Assembly (NCBI GenBank): GCA_016219075.1
Contig: JACRCJ010000137.1
Coordinates: forward strand, 1-13,402
Length of the DNA stretch: 13,402 bases
Reading direction: 5' to 3'
From: Deltaproteobacteria bacterium
Lineage (GTDB): Bacteria; Desulfobacterota; GWC2-55-46
Made by a program: the position numbers and the translations under genes. Each line of letters opens with the position of its first letter. Positions within the stretch are counted from its first letter, which is position 1. The notes under the pieces were generated by a model. It was not told the origin of the DNA. It was given only the letters and a program-made list of their open reading frames with translations, and did no database searches. Positions 12,666-13,402 of this stretch are shown piece by piece.

Positions 12666-13118
12666 ATGAAGCATACATTTCTTTTCAAGGAAGGGCTCTG
12701 GGTCGTAAAGGGCGAGTACACCGGCAGGGACGGCAATGTCGTGAACATGGAAGGGGAGACGCGGACCTTTCACGCCCGCTCCTCATGGGTCACGGAGGGG
12801 TATGTGAGGCTCTTGATGAAGGACGCCCCGGTGCAGTTCGACAACCGCTACGAGATAGTCCCCTTCGACAAGGAGAAGAACTACACTACATGGAAGTCCT
12901 TCAACCCGGCTCTCGGGAGCTTTTCCGGGAGGTTCGTCGTAGTCGACGACACCCTCATCTCCACCTTCACATCAAAGGACAACGAGTACTCCGGGGCCGA
13001 GATACTCATACAGATAAGCGACACGCACTACAGGAGCCGGGGCTTTGTATTCAAGAAAGAGGAACGGATGTCTTCATGGGCCGCCGACCTCATGAGCACC
13101 GGGCATCTGCTGCACTGA
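12666..13118 (+). CDS. Unrecognised 150-aa protein, probably beta-rich
   Basis: The ATG directly follows the NFACT stop codon (zero spacing), with GGGGGGAG just upstream inside that gene, so the two are co-translated. The sequence alternates hydrophobic and polar residues with many aromatics (LWVVKGEYTGRDGN, VRLLMKDAPVQFDNRYEIVPF, RFVVVDDTLISTF, EILIQISDTHYRSRGFVFK), which suggests an antiparallel beta barrel, perhaps lipocalin/calycin-like. There is no signal peptide, membrane segment or cysteine, so it is likely cytoplasmic. I recognise no family. Base composition matches the neighbours. Coupling to the NFACT gene makes a role near ribosome rescue or ligand binding conceivable, but this is speculation. 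A dispersed hairpin repeat lies ~15 nt past its stop and may serve as terminator. Confidence 0.82.
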   Translation: MKHTFLFKEGLWVVKGEYTGRDGNVVNMEGETRTFHARSSWVTEGYVRLLMKDAPVQFDNRYEIVPFDKEKNYTTWKSFNPALGSFSGRFVVVDDTLISTFTSKDNEYSGAEILIQISDTHYRSRGFVFKKEERMSSWAADLMSTGHLLH

Positions 13119-13131
13119 GATAAACTAAAAA

Positions 13132-13249
13132 GCTGGTTCAGGTTTGCAAACCTGAACCCTGATATTTTTTAGTGCTTAGTCGGTTGGAAAAAGACTTGAT
13201 CCGGCCGCTGTGCCAAAGACCTTTTTCCGCACTGCCGTGCGTTTCGGGG
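13132..13249. repeat. Dispersed repeat: GGTTCAGGTTT hairpin plus tail
   Basis: GGTTCAGGTTT pairs perfectly with AAACCTGAACC (13135-13158), followed by CTGATATTTTTT, a terminator-like arrangement for the gene pair upstream. The tail parallels 6232-6310: GCTTAGTCGGTTGG, GATCCGGCC, then CGCAC-TGCC-GTGCG. From 13250 to 13367 I see only low-complexity CTCGCT-rich sequence. Confidence 0.8.
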
Positions 13250-13367
13250 CTATTGCTCCGTTCGCTGTCAAGCTCGCTCTCAATAAATACTGAAGCTTGC
13301 TCGCTCGCTTTCCTTTAGGCTCTCTCCGCAATGCCCCTTGGTATTGTTAAAAAATAAAATACCCAAA

Positions 13368-13396
13368 GCGGGTTCAGGGTACAACCCTGAACCCGC
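13368..13396. repeat. Perfect 13-bp palindromic hairpin of the same family
   Basis: GCGGGTTCAGGGT-ACA-ACCCTGAACCCGC is the longest perfect copy of the GGTTCAGG hairpin in the window. It lies at the right edge, so whether it closes the element begun at 13132 or opens a new one cannot be told. Confidence 0.85.
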
Positions 13397-13402
13397 AAAA
13401 AA

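Overview
The window looks like chromosomal DNA from a GC-rich, Gram-negative, probably anaerobic or facultatively anaerobic bacterium. A Desulfobacterota (deltaproteobacterial) or Nitrospirota-like lineage fits best. This is inferred from the gene set (Tat-exported ferredoxin, NrfD-type quinol subunit and tetraheme cytochrome c; HD-GYP regulator; DUF2249-NifU protein; NFACT/RqcH protein) and from heavy use of AGG and ATA codons in otherwise GC-rich genes. No marker gene fixes the taxon.

Layout. 2-997 (+): 3' part of an HD-GYP phosphodiesterase, then a terminator. 998-1678: non-coding, first block of dispersed repeats. 1679-1786 (+): 35-aa membrane peptide with its own ribosome binding site and terminator. 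1842-2114: two copies of a ~90-bp element. 2358-2840 (+): DUF2249-NifU fusion behind an FNR-like box. 3089-4228 (-): radical SAM protein. 4326-4622: chain of hairpins closed by a terminal inverted repeat, lying between divergent promoters. 4743-6128 (+): metallo-beta-lactamase/beta-CASP nuclease. 6129-7329: 1.2 kb without a protein gene, holding a repeat array, a possible small RNA with a strong terminator, and the terminators of the next operon.

7330-10771 (-) is a four-gene operon, transcribed right to left: small Tat-signal protein, Tat-signal protein with four [4Fe-4S] clusters, ten-helix NrfD-type quinol subunit, periplasmic tetraheme cytochrome c. Together they look like a membrane module passing electrons between the quinone pool and periplasmic carriers, with no molybdopterin subunit. 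The operon appears to have a ~310-nt structured leader. 11220-12665 (+) is an NFACT/RqcH ribosome quality-control protein that appears leaderless, followed with no gap by an unrecognised 150-aa protein. The window ends in more copies of the dispersed hairpin repeats.

The unexplained part is the non-coding DNA. At least three families of structured repeats fill the gaps. One family has compensating base changes in its hairpin, and hairpins of another sit just past gene ends where they could terminate transcription. No CRISPR array, tRNA, rRNA, transposase or integrase was seen.
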